Part shown: positions 44,613-55,550 of the stretch, in pieces
Numbering within the stretch: the first letter of the stretch is position 1
Layout: every line of letters starts with the position of its first letter
NCBI GenBank assembly: GCA_008477525.1
Contig: SPDT01000006.1
Coordinates: 2,135,501-2,199,500, forward strand
DNA from: Hypomyces perniciosus
Taxonomy: Eukaryota; Ascomycota; Sordariomycetes; Hypocreales; Hypocreaceae
Reading direction: 5' to 3'
Length of the DNA stretch: 64,000 bases
Translations under genes and position numbers: made by a program
The notes under the pieces: model-generated
What the model saw: the letters and a program-made list of their open reading frames with translations, nothing else
The model's database searches: none
Told to the model about the DNA's origin: nothing

Positions 44613-47289
44613 TCAACGCTGATACGCCGGTAACTGTTCCCCACCGAGAGTATGCCTGCTCCCGCTCCCGCTCCCGGGTGGGCCCACTCCGGGGCCGTAA
44701 CCCGGATATTCGTCATCATTCAAGACGGGAGCGGTGGGTTCGGCTTCTGGTGACGGCTCATCCCTTCCGGGCACTCTGCTGCCATGATTTCTAACCTCCA
44801 TATCTTCCGGAAACTCGGGTGGCGCGCTCGCCTCTTGCATCAGACGCCTCCGCTCAAGCTCCTGCTTGTCCTCTACTGCCGAAGTAACACCGGCTGATAG
44901 CTCTTCCACCGTCGGTGCCGATGGTACAGTATCATCTCCATCGGCTGAATTACCAGCGCCAGAATAAGCAGGTCGGGGCGTTTCATGTGCGTCGTAAATA
45001 TCTTCATCATCTGGTGCGGATGGCAGTGGATCTGCAGAAGAAGCAGCAGGGGGCTGACTAGGCAGCAGTCTTGTTTCGGCTTGCCGTATGCGGTCCTTCT
45101 CTGACATGCTGTTTTCATCCAGCAGCTGAGGAGGTGGTGGCATGTACATAGGAGTAGGTCCATGCGAGCCGCTGTTTGGATGGGGATAGTTAGGATGTGA
45201 AGGCGGTGCGTAATACTGTTGGCTATTCGCCTGTGGTGGGAAATAGGTCTGTGGCGGTAGCTCGTTCACATAGGAAGGGTCAAGACGGCGTGCTTCTTCG
45301 TAACGGGTTGGTGTTGGCAAAAAGCCCTCCTCATCATCGCTCTCAGTCACTTCAAGTGTCATCGGTGACGGTGACGGTGAGGGCTTGACGGGTTTTCGAC
45401 CGCCAGAGGAGTCCACGGTTCCAACAACGGACTCAATGGACACGCAAATGACACCTTTCTCGCTCCTCAGTTGAGATGTGTCTGCAATTTCCGCGCCTCT
45501 CCTAGGAGAAAATATGTTCCCCATGTTTTGCTCTGAAGCGCTAGCACTAAACGGACCGTACCTCGATGATTGTCCGGAGGGAAATTGTCCAGATAATCGC
45601 CCTCCTAGGTCGACAATAACTTCAACATGGTATTTGAAAGCAATCATGTCCCCAGGAACTCCCTTGATGGTTGGGAAGGAGTCATCTGGAAGCTTGACCG
45701 GTACGGTGACAGACGCTTGCAAGGTGTCAGGATTAATAATCAGGGGTGCTGTTGCCTGGTCCAGGTCTTTGCGGAACATGCTTATTGAACCTGATCCAGA
45801 AGAGAGCGAGAGTCCACCCAGACCTGTCCGTGATCTGGGATAGATGTCTTCCTTCTGTATCCGCCTTGCATCTTCTTTGGTCATCATGTTCTTAAATAGC
45901 CCTGATGGTGGCGCAAAATCAATTTTGCCCTGGCGAAACAGTGTCACAACAACTCCCGTTATGCTCTTGACCAGCTTGATGTGTTGCACCGTGACTCGCA
46001 CTGACACGGTGTCACCTGGGAGGCAGCCCCCTTTCATGAGCTCAATGGTCGCCGTGATGGTCTTATCGTCCACGGCTTGCTGCTGCGCTGATGTAAACGT
46101 CGTGCCGGCCTGGGACAGTTGTGGGAGCTCACTGCGGCTTAGGACAGTGTTGATACTCCGGCCGCTCTCGCAACTGACTTCGCTTTGCACATCGGCATGT
46201 GAGAGATTTCGCTGATCCGCCGCGTGAGTATCGCGTACCGAATCTTCAGTGGTAGTGGGTTGTTCCAGGGATCCTGCCTCGGAGGTTACATCTATGGCGT
46301 CTGATGCTACAGCTGATCCTTTGTCTAATGCCATTGTCGATTTCTTCTTCCTCGTGCGCTTTGAGATGGGTTCCAGAAATATGGTCCTAGGTCGCGGCGG
46401 TGGTAAGAGACTAACATCAATCCTCTCTGCTAGCATGACTTTTCTGTCACAGGATATCGTTGGCGCAATGGATATCGGTCTTGTTAAGGTCGCCGTGATC
46501 ATGTAGGATATAGTGCCACGCTCGAACTGCACACCATCATCAGCAACTGTCTTGTTCGCCCACGATAATAGCCGGTCAGTCGTCATGGTCCAGCAGTCAA
46601 CTTACATCAATGCTGCTCGGCAGCCCCTTGTCGGGAAACACCAAGTCGAATCCAAACTCGTACCTGCCGGGCTCCAGTCTCCCCTCACCGCTCAAGACCT
46701 GCTCATCCTGGAAGAGGCTCGCATAGCCATTTCCATGATATTGCGGACGCGAGGAGCTCCCACTCTGTGGCAGCACTGTGACTCCCTGGGCCTTGGCCAC
46801 CGCGGCCGGGTCTTTGAGGACGCGCACGAAGCCATGGAGCGTAACGACGAGGTGCGTGATGCGCAGCGGCTTGACGACGACAAGGACGACAGCGCCACGG
46901 ACGTGCTCGCCTGCATTGTACTTCCTATACGGCTCGTCACAGCGCACGTGGAAGTCGGGCACATTGCGGTTGCGGCTGCGCAGGGGCAGACTCAGCGGAA
47001 TACCGAGGCGCGAAAAGAATCCGGGTCGCGACGAGGACGGTGCGGACGCGGACGACGATGGCGGCTTGGTGACAATGGGGGCGGAAGAGGAGGAGGATGA
47101 GGAGGCAGCGTTGGCGGTGGCACTGGAGCCTGAACCAGCACCACTAGGTGGTCCTGCGGCAGCGGGATGAGGTCGAGATGGCGATGGCAGCGATGCCGAA
47201 ACGGACGCCGAAGCCGACGTTGTCGACAGGCGGCCGTTGCCCCTAGACGATGTGAGAGGCATGTGGCAGCGTGGTCGCGACGTCGACAC
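44613..47289 (-). CDS. palF: Arrestin-like pH-response regulator PalF/RIM8
   Basis: Alpha-arrestin of the Pal/Rim ambient-pH pathway; in known fungi it binds the sensor PalH and recruits ESCRT-linked components. Exons 47289-46606 and 46526-44613 (79 bp intron, phase 0) give 865 residues. After a Ser/Pro/Ala-rich leader, the arrestin N domain begins near residue 90 (FFSRLGIPLSLPLRSRNR, DFHVRCDEPYRKYNAGEHV, VVLVVVKPLRITHLVVTLHG). It continues across the intron (DKGLPSSID/FERGTISYMITATLTRP; IAPTISCDRKVML; PRPRTIFLEPISKRTRKKK). The C domain includes TITATIELMKGGCLPGDTVSVRV and HIKLVKSITGVVVTLFRQG. The C-terminal third is Pro-rich and low complexity with a PPPPQ stretch. A second possible start lies at 47262, inside the low-complexity leader, so the exact N-terminus is uncertain. 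Confidence 0.9.
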
Positions 47290-48522
47290 CGTGGTCGTGA
47301 TCGTGGCCCGTGGCCGAGGCCGAGTTGTCGTCTCTTCTCTATCGTCGTGGTGGTGGTCGTCGTTCGGCCGACAGGTTGTCGTCAGACAAGTTGTCGTAAC
47401 GCCGTCGAGTCCGGGTTTAGTGCGGAGGAGTACTAGTAGTACTCCGTAGCTTCAGTGGGATAATAGTGCCACTACTCCGTACCCAGGCAATACCTAGTAG
47501 CAGATCCAACAACGGAGAACAAGCCACGCCACCGCACGTCCCAGGGAGCACTGCCCACTGCTGCTGCCGCTGCTGCTGCTGCTGCTCTCACGTGGTAGGG
47601 GCTGTCACAGCGCATTACTAAAAATGCAACCTGGCCTGCGAGGGCTGAGACGAGGCAGAGATAGCAGTATATATACACATATACTCGTATAGGCTGCTGG
47701 TGGTAATATGGAGAATCGCAGCAGCGTAGCATGGCAAGTGGGAAAAGTTGACGGATGGGCTGAGGCTTGGCGACCTATGGAAGAGTAGGCCAAGTTACCC
47801 GCTGTCCTCACTATGACTGCTCTGGACCTCTCGGGTTTGCAGCCAGGGGCCGGACGGGAGGGATCAATGGATCGTCGTGGATTCGACGTGCGCCAACTTG
47901 GGCGGCTTGCAGATGCCAAGCGCGCTGCGGGTAAGCGTCAGCAGTATGCCCATTCGCCAAGAAAAGCTTGGTAGCGGGAAAGGCTTTCTTTTCTTGTCTT
48001 GTCTTTCATTGTCTGTTGTGTTCCTGGAGCGTCTTCCAGAATCTGGTAGATGCGTTGATGCTCTTGAACAATGGATTCATGTCCGTGATACTACAAGTAC
48101 AACTTGCAGCTAGCCGTACGGAGTACATACCTTCAGCGGGGTTGCGCCAGCACACCTCCCCTCCTGTAGCTACCACCTAGGTAGTAGTAGTCAGTAGTAG
48201 CACCTGAACTCCCATGTACGAATCAGGCAGGCCAAATATCATTACGGGGCAACTAAAATCATCAACATCTCTTCCCATCCTGCCTTGGCGGACAGAGTCT
48301 ATTCAAATTGTTCATACACTCGAGATGCCTCTCGTCTGTTTTCCATTATGCAATATCAGTGTCCATCATCTAGTCTCAGTCCTTGGGCTCCAACGTCGAG
48401 AGCCAATGTCAAACGCCATGCAAATGCTTGTGCCAATGCTGCATCATGACAAACCCCATTCCCAAATGCGCCAAACAAAATGCCGACAGTCAAAATATTA
48501 CAATGCTTGCTTTCTTTCCTCT
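47290..48522. other. Intergenic, 5' of palF and 3' of CDC6
   Basis: A 1.2 kb spacer. It contains CTG/GCT repeats at 47548-47586, GTGGTC/GTCGT-rich repeats up to 47400 continuing from the palF leader, GTAC-GRA-GTAC units (47439-47448, near 47474, 48116-48126) and TAG/GTA runs near 48180. No gene was seen. Confidence 0.55.
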
Positions 48523-50397
48523 TTAATCCAATGCATCGCCTGACAAGATGCTTCCCAAAATGCCAGCCCCAACTCCATCCACCACAGTCTGCATCTCCTT
48601 GTCGCCCACACAGCTGGCAATCCGCTTCTCGTCACCCCCGGCAATAGTAGCTTTCCGACCACGCTTGCTAGGCGTCTGCGGTACTACTAAACTGCCAGTC
48701 TTCCCATCGACTGCGTTAACAAGTCCAAGTGTTTCGAGGCTGCCCACGACTTCGCGGAATTCAGAGCTAGACAGGGGATGAAGCACTGAATCGCGGGTGC
48801 ATAGTCGGCAGTACGTGTCGAACAGGGCCTTGATGGTAGGAGCCAAGGTCTGCGTCTTGCTAGGCGTCGCGGGGGCCCCCAAGGTCTTGGCCTTCGTCTT
48901 AATGTGGTTTTCGTATGCTACCAGGGAGCACAAGGCTGCCCGCTGTTGGAGGTTGAGAGCCTTGAGGCGCTGTGCAGTGCCATTGTTGAAAGCTGCAGCT
49001 GTGACCTTGTTGAGGTGGCCGATCGATGCCCGCGGAGCCGTTTCCGCTGTTAGGGCCTTGAGTGATGTTGTCATGATCTGGAAAACGCTCCGAGATGAAC
49101 CACCCGCCGAGTTTCCACCAATGTTTTCACCCAAAGGTCTCTTGGACGGTGTCAATTGTAAAAACTTCTCCCTCGCCTCCTCCTCATGCTTCGACCTGGT
49201 TTCAGTCTCAATCAGGTCCAGAGCCCGGCGGCAAATCTCAAACGCTCTGCGCAAGTCTCCCGTTTGGCTCGAGACTTTGCGGGAGCAGAGCTCGATGGCT
49301 GCGGGGTGGATAAATGGAACGAAGCCTTCTTTGCCGCCCTCGGGCATCAGCGACTTGAGTCGTGTCGTGATAATGCTCTTAACCTGAGCCGCCGTGTATG
49401 GTAGAAATGGTAGAAGCTCGGGCTTGAGGTTCTTCGACTTGAGGCGTGGCAAAAATCGGTCCGTGAGATCTAGGGCGTTGGCAATGCCAACTAGTAAAAG
49501 GTGGGAAGACTTTGCAAGTGACCACTCGAATAGCCGGTAGAGACTCTCCAGATCCAAGGTCAGAATATGGTCGATTTCATCCAAGGTAACAAGGTAGGTA
49601 GTCGACGACTTTGTTTTAGGGAAGAAGGCACGCTGCAAGGCGGAGACTGCGTCTGCTTCCGATACATCGGTAGTGTCTTCTTCCAGCGCAGCGAGCAAAG
49701 TGTTGTATAGGTCTTTTGAAGACTTGATGCTCATGCAGTTGACGTACGTAGTACGGACACCCTCCATTCCGGAATAACTCTTCGTCATATCGGTGATCAT
49801 GGCACTCTTTCCGGTGCCAGGCGGCCCACTAACATAGATGCATCCACCTGGTGATGATGACGAGACTCGGCTCAGAAATGTGGACAGTTGCTCTCGCTCC
49901 GATTCTCTTCCCACAAGTTGACCAGGCTCAGCTCCCCGTGCAAACAGCTGGCGAGCTTGGTGGTAGATTGTCTGGACGGTGGCCGGCGTAAGGGGAGATT
50001 GAGGAGTGAGTCGCTTGAAGAGTTTGCCAGCGGACATGACAGCATGCCGCGGCGTGGTGGGATATCCCGCAAAGACATCTCGATGTCTGGGAGTCGACGG
50101 TGTGACGGGATTCGGCTTGACCGAGGTCTGAGATTGGGTGCGTTGTCTTCTTCGCGGCGGTAGCTCCGTGAGCTCGTCTTCGGCTTCGCTCTCGTCATCG
50201 ACGACATATTCGGGGTCTCGATTCTCATCGTTGTATAGTGAAGAAACAGGCTGTCTTCGGAGTCTCTTGCTTGGTGATTCATCTACAGCTGCGTCGACCC
50301 TGTCAGCTGATTTGAAGAAAAAGGGACGATGGCGTCTGATGGATTTACCAGCTTCTACAGCACTCCGAGTTCTCTTTCCCAGGGCGGAACGGGCCAT
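48523..50397 (-). CDS. CDC6: CDC6/Cdc18 DNA replication licensing factor
   Basis: AAA+ ATPase that works with the origin recognition complex and Cdt1 to load the MCM helicase in G1. A single exon gives 624 residues. The N-terminal region is disordered with likely CDK sites (ESPSKR, VTPSTPRHR, TPRHA, QSPLTPATV), which in yeasts drive phosphorylation and turnover. The AAA+ core has Walker A SGPPGTGKSAM near 190, Walker B VTLDEIDHIL near 275, sensor-1 region LLLVGIANALDLTDR and sensor-2 region QTGDLRRAFEICRRALD. A C-terminal winged-helix domain follows (LCSLVAYENHIK, LFDTYCRLC, LSSSEFREVVGSLETLGLV). The start is ATG 50397; the frame continues upstream only from a non-ATG codon. Fungal ORC1 is excluded because no BAH domain is present. 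Confidence 0.92.
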   Translation of the reverse strand: MARSALGKRTRSAVEAGKSIRRHRPFFFKSADRVDAAVDESPSKRLRRQPVSSLYNDENRDPEYVVDDESEAEDELTELPPRRRQRTQSQTSVKPNPVTPSTPRHRDVFAGYPTTPRHAVMSAGKLFKRLTPQSPLTPATVQTIYHQARQLFARGAEPGQLVGRESEREQLSTFLSRVSSSSPGGCIYVSGPPGTGKSAMITDMTKSYSGMEGVRTTYVNCMSIKSSKDLYNTLLAALEEDTTDVSEADAVSALQRAFFPKTKSSTTYLVTLDEIDHILTLDLESLYRLFEWSLAKSSHLLLVGIANALDLTDRFLPRLKSKNLKPELLPFLPYTAAQVKSIITTRLKSLMPEGGKEGFVPFIHPAAIELCSRKVSSQTGDLRRAFEICRRALDLIETETRSKHEEEAREKFLQLTPSKRPLGENIGGNSAGGSSRSVFQIMTTSLKALTAETAPRASIGHLNKVTAAAFNNGTAQRLKALNLQQRAALCSLVAYENHIKTKAKTLGAPATPSKTQTLAPTIKALFDTYCRLCTRDSVLHPLSSSEFREVVGSLETLGLVNAVDGKTGSLVVPQTPSKRGRKATIAGGDEKRIASCVGDKEMQTVVDGVGAGILGSILSGDALD

Positions 50398-51085
50398 TGC
50401 AGCGACGATGCCTTCCGAAAGCAAGATGCGTATTCGTTACCAAATGCAGAACCAGGCACTTTCCTCAGATATTACGGAGTACAATCGACAGCGTTAATGA
50501 AATCAAAAGTTGGGAAGTTGCAAGTGTGTAGGGTAAAGTGGAGGAAAGCTCGGTGAGCGCCCTCGCCTGGCAATTAAAAAAGACGCTGGCGGGCCTTCCA
50601 GGGTTGATTCAGCAGCCGTGCGCAGACACGGTTTGATATCCAGGGAACGGCGCGTCAGTTCCGCGTTTAGACGCGTTCGACACGCGAAACCATTAAAGAT
50701 GCGGCCCGTGCAGGTGGGGTACGTACCACGCGACAGTTGGATCATGAACATGGAACGATGATCAACGGCGCGCCATTCTGAAGATTAGCGCCGGAAAGTT
50801 GTTTCTGCAAGAAATCGTAGTTAAGGGTCAATCCTTGAACATTGATGGTCTCCAGATTAGTAAGGTATTCAGTATTCCGTGCTTCGTACTCCGTACTTCG
50901 TAGGTCTACTTCACATGTACAATTGGGGTATGGCGTCATAGAAGTCTTCCTCCAACTCCAATCCTGCGGAGTATTACATACTCTCTCCATCAACCAATAC
51001 TTTGTATTGCTATCCCACACATCTCCAAGAAGTCAGCTGGCCGCCTTGATTATCTCGTAGTCCACCTTGCTATCCGCATCTCAAC
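50398..51085. promoter_or_regulatory. Divergent CDC6/TspO promoter with MluI-box-like ACGCG cluster
   Basis: Between the two start codons there is a perfect MluI cell-cycle box, ACGCGT at 50671-50676. It sits among several CGCG-core relatives within 45 bp (GCGCGTC near 50650, CCGCGTT near 50661, CACGCG near 50681). In yeasts, MBF binds ACGCGT upstream of G1/S genes including cdc18/CDC6. A TACTCCGTACTTCGTA composite unit also lies at 50887-50902. Regulation by MBF here is inferred. Confidence 0.5.
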
Positions 51086-51800
51086 ATGACGACCTACATC
51101 CCAGCACTCACCATCCCCTCGGCGGTGTTCCAGAATCCCGCGGCTTCCATTCTCCTCCCTATCGCATTGGGTACAGCTGTTGGCTTCGGAACCCGACGTG
51201 AGCATGCTTGGCATCTCATTAACCACCCAGAGTCCTATGCTGACAAGTAAATACAAAGCGTCTGAAACGCAAAAGACATACCTAGCCATCAAACAACCTC
51301 CTCTTCGCCCTCCACCTTGGCTCTTCGGCCCCGTCTGGACACTCCTCTATGGGTATGTCGCCTCAGCTCTTCCCTTGCCGGATCGCAATGCTAATGCTCT
51401 CACCAAAAAATAAAGCCTTATGGGCTATGCCGCCTACCGAGTCACCAACACCGGCCTCTCACCCCTCTCCTCCCCTCAAACTGTCCAGGTGACTAAACAC
51501 AGCATGACCATATACACCATCCAGCTTGCGGTCAATCTCACCTGGATGCCCCTCTTCTTCGTCGCCAAACGACCAGTCGAAGCCACTGTCAACATCGTCA
51601 CCCTCCTCGGCCTCAACGGATACCTGGCGTACCTGTGGGGATCGGTAGATCATGTCGCCGGCTGGTGCCAGGTTCCTTACTTGGGCTGGCTGAGCTTTGC
51701 GACGTACCTGTGTGCTGGCGCTGGGTACCTCAACAATTGGAACTTGGTTGACAAGGAGGTGGCCAAGGAGGTGGCCAAGGATAAGAAACAGCAGAAATAG
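51086..51800 (+). CDS. TspO/MBR family membrane protein
   Basis: Five-helix membrane protein related to bacterial TspO and the mitochondrial translocator protein, which bind porphyrins or sterols. Exons 51086-51197, 51259-51352 and 51416-51800 give 196 residues. The first exon encodes helix 1 (FQNPAASILLPIALGTAVGFG). After the junction comes the family hallmark QPPLRPPPWLFGPVWTLLYG, then MGYAAYR, YTIQLAVNLTWMPLFF, the NGYLAYLWG helix and PYLGWLSFATYLCAGAGYLNNWNL. The C-terminal tail is lysine-rich with a direct repeat KEVAKEVAK. The first intron acceptor was chosen at 51258 because it alone continues the GTRPSETQKTY family context in frame. The localisation and ligand are inferred from the family. 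Confidence 0.9.
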
Positions 51801-52100
51801 GACGATGCTTGCTGCGATCTGGAGTCATAAGGGCCTTGCGTCAATCGCGATGATGATTATGATGGTCAATGATAGTATGGGGATCACAATGTCTATAATG
51901 AGGCCTCAATCGCTCCTCCGTTCTATATACAACTCTCCCTCTCGTCTACAAAACCTGTATCCGTATCTCCTTTTTTGAAACATAACGCCATTTATATGCC
52001 TCTCAAGTCAAACCAACCCCGCCCCAAATGCCCGCGTAATAACAGCCCGTGGATAAGAAAAATTCGCTTATAAATATGTGTAATGACTCCAAAACGAAGC
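51801..52100. other. Convergent 3' flanks of TspO and ornithine carrier genes
   Basis: A 300 bp AT-rich spacer between the two stop codons; nothing recognised. Confidence 0.5.
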
Positions 52101-53157
52101 TCATTGCATGGGGAAGTGTCGCTTCAGACCATCATATACCATGAAAATGAATGCTGAGCTAGGCGCCGCCCTGGCGCTTGTGATACCGCAGCCGCGGTAC
52201 AGTCCTCGAAAACCATGGTGGTGCCAGATGGCCAACCCTTCGCTCCAAAAGGTTCTCTTTTGATAAGAGCTGCCGAGTGGCATGGTTTGCATCCGGGACT
52301 TGATGGTGTCGGCAGGGAAGAACAAGAAGTTATATGAGACACCACCGGATGCTCCCGCAAGAGCTTGCTGCCACAGCGGGAGCGGCTTTGACAGGATCGC
52401 CTGTCGCTCTGATTCAGAGGACACTGATCGCGTCCTCAATCTATAAAACGCCTTCGTCACCGTCTCTTTGGCGCCAAACCAAGCTGAACAGCCTCCTGAC
52501 TCTCTGATCAGAGTTCCAATTTGACCATGCCAAAAGCCTCTAAGCCCCTCGTGTCGGAATATATCTCGGATGACGGGCAATGGTCGCAGTGGGGTTGCTG
52601 GAACGCCCTCAGCGAGCGTTGGCACTTGGATCTTGCATTTGACCAATTCGATTGGTGTAAGAACAAACGAAGTGAACATGCCAGAGATTGCGCCGGTAAG
52701 CCATAGAGATGACAGAGGTAGCTCTTTATCTCGGAAAGCCCAGCCAACCCTGTAAAGCAATTCTCGACCTGCGCTCTCGAAGAGAAACAAACAGCCTGTT
52801 TCCGCCGCTGCGCCAACGAGCGGAGCACTGATGCCTCGGTATAAGCCTAGTAGGCCATCGGATTTTATAGATTGTCTGAAGCAGTCCAAGGGACCGCTGT
52901 ATCGTAAGGGCAGGTGGTCGGGCTGGCTCTGGAGTCGGACCTTGACGGTGTCGAAAGGGTACTCGATGTATTTGCCCGCAACGCCGGCAACCTGCGCCAT
53001 TCAGTAATAAGCTCTATATGTAGTTGCAAAGATTCAGCAGACTCACTGATCCGTAGACAATATCCTCGACCACGTCCATAACGGCGGTCTTTCCTCGGAG
53101 TGCCAACTCAGAGGGATTGGCAGCCGAAGCACTCACGGCGATTGAGGTCGGTTCCAT
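52101..53157 (-). CDS. Mitochondrial ornithine carrier (ARG-13/ORT1-like)
   Basis: Inner-membrane carrier expected to exchange ornithine/arginine across the mitochondrial membrane for arginine synthesis. Exons 53157-53047 and 52991-52101 (55 bp intron, phase 0) give 333 residues. Three carrier repeats are present with PFDTVK, PIELVK and PADTIK. The segment EDIVYGS, then [21 protein letters not shown] and [15 protein letters not shown], closely resembles the Neurospora ARG-13 pattern. Other marks are [32 protein letters not shown] and [18 protein letters not shown]. The start at 53157 gives a 37-codon first exon that ends at a good GTGAGT donor. The carrier fold is certain and the substrate is highly probable. 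Confidence 0.9.
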
Positions 53158-54854
53158 ATCGCGAATATGCGCCGACGATAGAAAAGAGAGGGAGAGAGAA
53201 AGAGAAAGAGAAAATCGATATTTCCCTCAGAGTTCGTCTTCAGTCCCTAGCTTAACCCCCCTCTTCCTGTTGGAGCGGGGGGAAGCAGGCTGGAAAGAGA
53301 ACAATGAACACAGCCGCACGACCTATCGGAACAGGCTATAGTCGCCTTTATAAGTAAACCGAGCCCAGGTCTAGCAGAAAGAAGAAGTAGAATTGTAAAA
53401 AAGCGCTCTACGTGGGGCAGCAAGTTCGCATTTTGCGGCGCGCAACCACACCCACACGGACGGAAGAGCAGGGGCTTCTGCAAGGAGTACCGAGGGAGGC
53501 CTTAGGACATAGTGTTCGAGGGATTTTTGTGAATGGAGAAATAAATATATGACAAATCGAAGCGTCACAACATGGTAAAAAGGGTGGCACAACTGTATTC
53601 GAGGAGGAAGGGCCAAAATTGTTGCGACCAATTTGGTTGAGGCGGCATGGCGCAGCGGGCTGTCTGTTTCATGGAGAATACATCGTGACAGCAAAATTTC
53701 CTACCAAATCTTATCGATAGGGGCGCATTTCGACCTTGTACTCGGTACTCCGATCCTTGTGTCTGCCGAAGTCGGTTTACGAATAATACCGGGTATTATC
53801 CTTGTAGCTCTGTGGGTGTGGATGGACTAACGGGTTAATAGTACCTGCACTAGTGGGCAAGCTGACATCTCCCCGATATCTGGGCACGCATGGATGTACT
53901 CTGTACGGAGTACGCGCCTGCATGTCTACACTCCCATCTGCTAGCAAGTGTTTCAGTGTTCTCGCCATTACGTTCTGAAATGGCGTTTGCAAATACGAGG
54001 ATTAGAGCAGAGCTGAGGCTGCTCTTCTGTCAACGTACATACATATGGTACCTTTTCCGAGTTCTCTAGCAATGTAGTCGCAACACTGCGCGGACCGGTG
54101 AGTGACATATGTAGAATCGAGGCCAACATGTGATGCTAGAGTTAGCAACTGTTAAGTATTAGATATATTACTCCATACTCCCTGCAGCAGAAGGATTTAT
54201 AGCTCATTGCCAAAAACGGATTCGAGCTTAGAAGACAGAAAACCACGCAGTCGCGTCACAAAAGGGGCCACGGAGCCCAATCGATTTTCCCGCGTTGTTG
54301 TCTTAGTTGCTCCGTAAGGTGTAATTCTAAGCGAGTTGTTCCCGACCTTACGTCTCGTCGCAAAATCACAGTTAGTATAAGTATTACTCAGAAACCGCCG
54401 CAAGGTCCACATACTTACATACATCGAAATGGCCAATGAGGTAGTCCATGCCCGCGTGAATATCCATGTGATCTACTCGTAGTAGAGCGAATTTGGTGAT
54501 CCCGGAATCCTAGGAAGAGATGATTTTCCCTTTCTCACATACATTTGGACGACATGAGGGATTTGCCATCGTTGCCCTGGGACAATAGCCCGAATCAACC
54601 AAGGAAGCCGTGAAACCCGCGCAGTTATACAAGGGCTCGCTATAAGGCGGCCGTTCCTTGAACACTAGACTTTGCAATTGATAACATAAACTCCTTTCAC
54701 TTTGACTAATTGACCAAGGCCTACTATTACAGTCAGCAAGGCGAGCCTGTGCGCCAAGATCTTCGCGGCGTCCAGGTATCCAATTGCAAAACTCTAGTAC
54801 TTTGATATACAAGACGGGCGCCCATTCAACAAATGGCATTCTACCGAAAGTCGT
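53158..54854. other. 1.7 kb gene-free region
   Basis: Between the carrier's 5' end and the SHR3 3' end. It has GA-rich repeats near 53187-53215 just upstream of the carrier start, and one perfect GTACGGAGTAC at 53903-53913. No supported coding frame was seen. Confidence 0.5.
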
Positions 54855-55550
54855 TTACTGCTTCTTCTTAGCAGAACCCTCCTTCTTCGCCGCCTCCTTC
54901 TCATCATCCGCGTCCCTCTTCTCAGCATACCACTGCCCCGCCTGGAGCACCAATATGCCAACCATGACCAGCGCCAAAATCGTGTTGCTCGCCGCCAGCA
55001 CCTTCAAACTATCCTCCCGGCCCAGGATGAGCTCGCCATCAAATCGTCCCTCAGCAGTCTTAAATTCCTCCGTATGCCAGACACCGGAGCTAACAGTGCG
55101 CAAACCCTTGACGATGTTGGCGATATAGACGGCCACGCCGATGAGGTACAAAATCAGAGAGGCGCCGTCAAACAAGAAGTTGGCCTCACTGGGGCGGAAG
55201 AGCTTGATGAATAGGCCAAGGAAGCCCACGCTCACCACGATGTTGAGCAGGCGGCCGATGAGTGGTGGCGACTGGTGGAGGAACGTGAGGTGCGTTTCTA
55301 GTTGGTCATAGTAGTCCGCGGCAACGGGTTCTTTGGTCCATAGGAGGGGGAAGTCGTATGGGAAGTATGCAAAGAGAATCCCGAGGAAGAAGCATGTCGC
55401 TGGGTGGATGTTAGCATTGTTTGCAAAGGCTGTGGCGCAGGAGAGGGGAGAGAACGGACGGCCAATAATCATGAATGTCGCAAAGGATGAGGATCCGCGG
55501 TAGTCCTTGGACTTGGTGGTCTTAGACCAATCGATATATGAATTCATCAT
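54855..55550 (-). CDS. SHR3: SHR3-type ER chaperone for amino acid permeases
   Basis: ER membrane chaperone that helps amino acid permeases fold and leave in COPII vesicles. Exons 55550-55460 and 55399-54855 give 211 residues. After splicing, the family run FATFMIIGPTCFFLG is restored, followed by ILFAYFPYDFPLLWT. Four hydrophobic helices can be seen, the later ones including LLNIVVSVGFLGLFIKLF, LILYLIGVAVYIANIVKG and ILALVMVGILVLQAGQWYA. The C-terminus is highly charged (KRDADDEKEAAKKEG, ending KKKQ). The 60 bp intron (55400-55459, donor GTCCGT) has no stop and is a multiple of three, so unspliced reading gives a plausible but wrong 20-residue insertion. The start at 55550 is chosen because the upstream frame adds a Ser/Arg-rich leader foreign to the family. 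Confidence 0.87.
   Translation of the reverse strand: MMNSYIDWSKTTKSKDYRGSSSFATFMIIGRPFSPLSCATAFANNANIHPATCFFLGILFAYFPYDFPLLWTKEPVAADYYDQLETHLTFLHQSPPLIGRLLNIVVSVGFLGLFIKLFRPSEANFLFDGASLILYLIGVAVYIANIVKGLRTVSSGVWHTEEFKTAEGRFDGELILGREDSLKVLAASNTILALVMVGILVLQAGQWYAEKRDADDEKEAAKKEGSAKKKQ

Noticed and set aside
46513..47170. Long Arg/Gly-rich frames antisense to palF
   Set aside because: Shadows of the GC-rich, Ser/Pro/Ala-coding palF leader; arrestin motifs on the minus strand are decisive.
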